A stretch of 5,008 nt of DNA from Deferribacteraceae bacterium. Lineage in GTDB: Bacteria > Chrysiogenota > Deferribacteres > Deferribacterales > JAISNW01. The stretch covers positions 1 to 5,008 of the forward strand of contig JAISNW010000073.1 of the NCBI GenBank assembly GCA_031276055.1, written 5' to 3'. The notes beneath the pieces are model-generated. The model saw only the letters and a program-made list of their open reading frames with translations, was not told the origin of the DNA and did not search any database. This document shows, piece after piece, positions 4,981 to 5,008 of this stretch. The translations under genes and the position numbers were made by a program. Each line of letters begins with the position of its first letter. The stretch's first letter is position 1.

Positions 4981-5008
4981 TAAGACAGTGAGCTTGCGAA
5001 CTATTGCA

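Larger units (their letters stand above)
4513..5008. other. Intergenic region of about 500 bp without a convincing gene
   Basis: From left to right it holds the lipoprotein leader with its palindrome (4528-4549), an unremarkable stretch to 4647, a 157-bp segment with perfect 20-bp inverted ends (4648-4804) containing a sigma70-like promoter, a short AT-rich spacer (4805-4862) and repeat copy B (4863-4980). The last 28 bases show nothing I can name. The only open frame of note (4587-4823, +, 78 codons) starts at a GTG without a Shine-Dalgarno site and runs across the inverted-repeat segment. I regard it as non-coding. Confidence 0.7.

Overview
The window reads as a chromosomal housekeeping locus of a Gram-negative bacterium of moderate, slightly AT-leaning composition. 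The best hints to lineage are a TrmD fused to a second SPOUT methyltransferase domain, and an outer-membrane-type lipoprotein. From memory these fit Deferribacterota or Desulfobacterota-like bacteria, but the sequence alone does not settle the phylum.

Positions 1-2803, + strand: one tight translation operon. It holds the 3' end of rimM (16S rRNA maturation), trmD fused to a COG4752-type SPOUT domain (tRNA m1G37 plus a second, unassigned RNA methylation), rplS (L19), rplM (L13) and rpsI (S9). rimM and trmD overlap by one base, rplM and rpsI are one base apart, and the other gaps are 29-36 bases with Shine-Dalgarno sites. The usual rpsP-rimM-trmD-rplS cluster is therefore joined directly to the rplM-rpsI pair, which elsewhere is usually a separate unit. 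A GC-rich hairpin with a T-rich tail at 2921-2954 probably ends the transcript.

Positions 2959-4512, - strand: a convergent gene for a 517-residue predicted lipoprotein of unknown function. It has a lipobox Cys25, a Ser/Gly linker, an EF-hand-like loop between two cysteines, a helical middle and a beta-rich C-terminal half.

Positions 4513-5008: no convincing gene. This stretch holds the lipoprotein leader with a small palindrome, a 157-bp segment bounded by perfect 20-bp inverted repeats with a good sigma70-like promoter inside it, and the second copy of a 118-bp structured repeat. The first copy lies just after rpsI (2813-2930). The two copies have the same length and align without gaps at about 69% identity. 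One hairpin keeps its pairing through paired substitutions, which makes this repeat the most notable unexplained signal in the window.
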